A stretch of DNA of 64,000 nt. It comes from Pseudomonas wuhanensis (lineage in GTDB: Bacteria; Pseudomonadota; Gammaproteobacteria; Pseudomonadales; Pseudomonadaceae). Shown here one piece after another: positions 63,249 through 64,000 of this stretch (positions are counted from its first letter, which is position 1; each line of letters begins with the position of its first letter). Below the pieces are notes generated by a model that saw only the letters and a program-made list of their open reading frames with translations, made no database searches and was not told where the DNA came from. The position numbers were made by a program, and so were the translations under genes. The stretch is taken from contig NZ_CP117430.1 in NCBI RefSeq assembly GCF_030687395.1, positions 4,774,001-4,838,000 of the forward strand. The letters are read 5' to 3'.

Positions 63249-64000
63249 TTACTCAGGCTTGCGACGACCGAAGCCCGGACGCTGGCCGGAACCGGCTGGC
63301 GCGCCACGACGTTTGCCCGATGGCGCATCACGGTCGACCAGCACGATGCCTGGGCGTTTCTTCGGCGCCGGCTTGGCCGGGCGCTTGGTGTCGGCCGGGC
63401 GGTCTGCCACGGGCGTACCACGACCGGCAGGCGCGCCGCGATCGCTACGACCACCGGATGGAGCGCCACGACCTTCGCCACGCTCAGTGCGACCGTTGGC
63501 CGGACGTGGCGTGCGTGGGCCGCGCTCGCCGTCCTGACGTGGCGCCGGCTTGCGGGCCGGGCGTTCGCCTTCGATCTGTGGCTCGCGGGAATCACGCGGA
63601 GCAACAGCTGTCTGGCCACCGGCTGCTGGACGCAACGTACGCACGCGCTCGGTCTTGCCCATCGGACGCGACGATTTACGCTGCATGCGATCGAGCTTGT
63701 CTTTGCTCTTGGCGTTCATTTGCGGCATCGCCACCGGCGTCAGGCCGACTTCAGCACTGAGAATGTCGACTTCGTACTGGCTCATTTCACGCCAGCGGCC
63801 CATCGGCAGGTCGGAGTTGAGGAACACCGGACCGAAACGCACGCGCTTCAGGCGGCTGACCACCAGGCCCTGGGATTCCCACAGACGACGGACTTCGCGG
63901 TTACGACCTTCCATCACCACGCAGTGGTACCAGTGGTTGAAACCTTCACCACCTGGAGCCTGTTTGATGTCGGTGAACTTGGCCGGGCCATCTTCGAGCA
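63249..64000 (-). CDS. rluB: 23S rRNA pseudouridine synthase RluB (C-terminal part, cut by window edge)
   Basis: RluB makes pseudouridine at position 2605 of 23S rRNA (E. coli numbering). The visible 249 residues begin inside the catalytic domain (FNHWYHCVVMEGRNREVRRL, the conserved RsuA-family core EGRNREVRRL), followed by SRLKRVRFGPVFL. A long basic, Arg/Pro/Gly-rich tail (about 130 residues, with PAGRGTPVADRPADTKRPAK) follows, typical of RluB in Pseudomonas. The start lies to the right of the window. No defect is seen. Confidence 0.93.
   Translation of the reverse strand, partial: LEDGPAKFTDIKQAPGGEGFNHWYHCVVMEGRNREVRRLWESQGLVVSRLKRVRFGPVFLNSDLPMGRWREMSQYEVDILSAEVGLTPVAMPQMNAKSKDKLDRMQRKSSRPMGKTERVRTLRPAAGGQTAVAPRDSREPQIEGERPARKPAPRQDGERGPRTPRPANGRTERGEGRGAPSGGRSDRGAPAGRGTPVADRPADTKRPAKPAPKKRPGIVLVDRDAPSGKRRGAPAGSGQRPGFGRRKPE

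Overview
The window is chromosomal DNA from a Pseudomonas of the fluorescens/putida type. The grounds are close protein similarity of FleQ, FleR, FliI and PhhA to the P. aeruginosa proteins as I remember them, the fleQ-fleSR arrangement, a PhhR-phhABC locus, and REP/REPIN-type palindromes (TGTGGGAGCGGGCTTGCCCG). I saw no tRNA, rRNA, CRISPR array, transposase or phage gene. Assignments rest on reading the sequence; no database search was run.

About 1-24000 (all minus strand) is the flagellar core. Going with transcription (right to left) it holds fliC, flaG, fliD, fliS and a fliT-like gene; the master regulator fleQ; the two-component pair fleS-fleR; fliEFGHIJ (MS ring, switch, export ATPase); an hsbA-hsbR-hptB phosphorelay/anti-sigma module; fliK; and fliLMNOPQ with the 5' part of fliR cut by the left edge. 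GG-N10-GC (-24/-12) sigma-54 sites lie before fliE, fleS, fliK and fliL, and a sigma-28 site lies before fliC.

About 22400-43800 (all minus) is a flagellin glycosylation island between fliC and flgL. It encodes a Maf/DUF115 transferase, a FabH-like ketoacyl synthase, a full pseudaminic acid pathway (pseB, pseC, pseF, a fused pseG-pseH, pseI), two very large multi-domain glycosyltransferases, and a second sugar pathway (rfbF, rfbG, a 3,5-epimerase, C-methyltransferases, a reductase) that should give a CDP-linked, C-methylated 6-deoxyhexose. Most genes overlap by a few bases, so translation is coupled. About 43900-52300 (minus) is flgFGHIJKL, the distal rod, rings and hook-filament junction.

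From 52600 on the genes are metabolic: phhR divergent from phhA-phhB-phhC (phenylalanine and tyrosine use), two tiny genes, an MFS transporter, arfB (ribosome rescue), an AroP-type aromatic amino acid permease and, at the right edge, truncated rluB. Between the permease and rluB is a two-gene unit I cannot match to any described system: a 45-residue acidic peptide with a hydrophobic C-terminus ending in MWPL, followed by a 321-residue M29-like metallo-aminopeptidase. It lies behind an AT-rich leader region and is my best candidate for something new.
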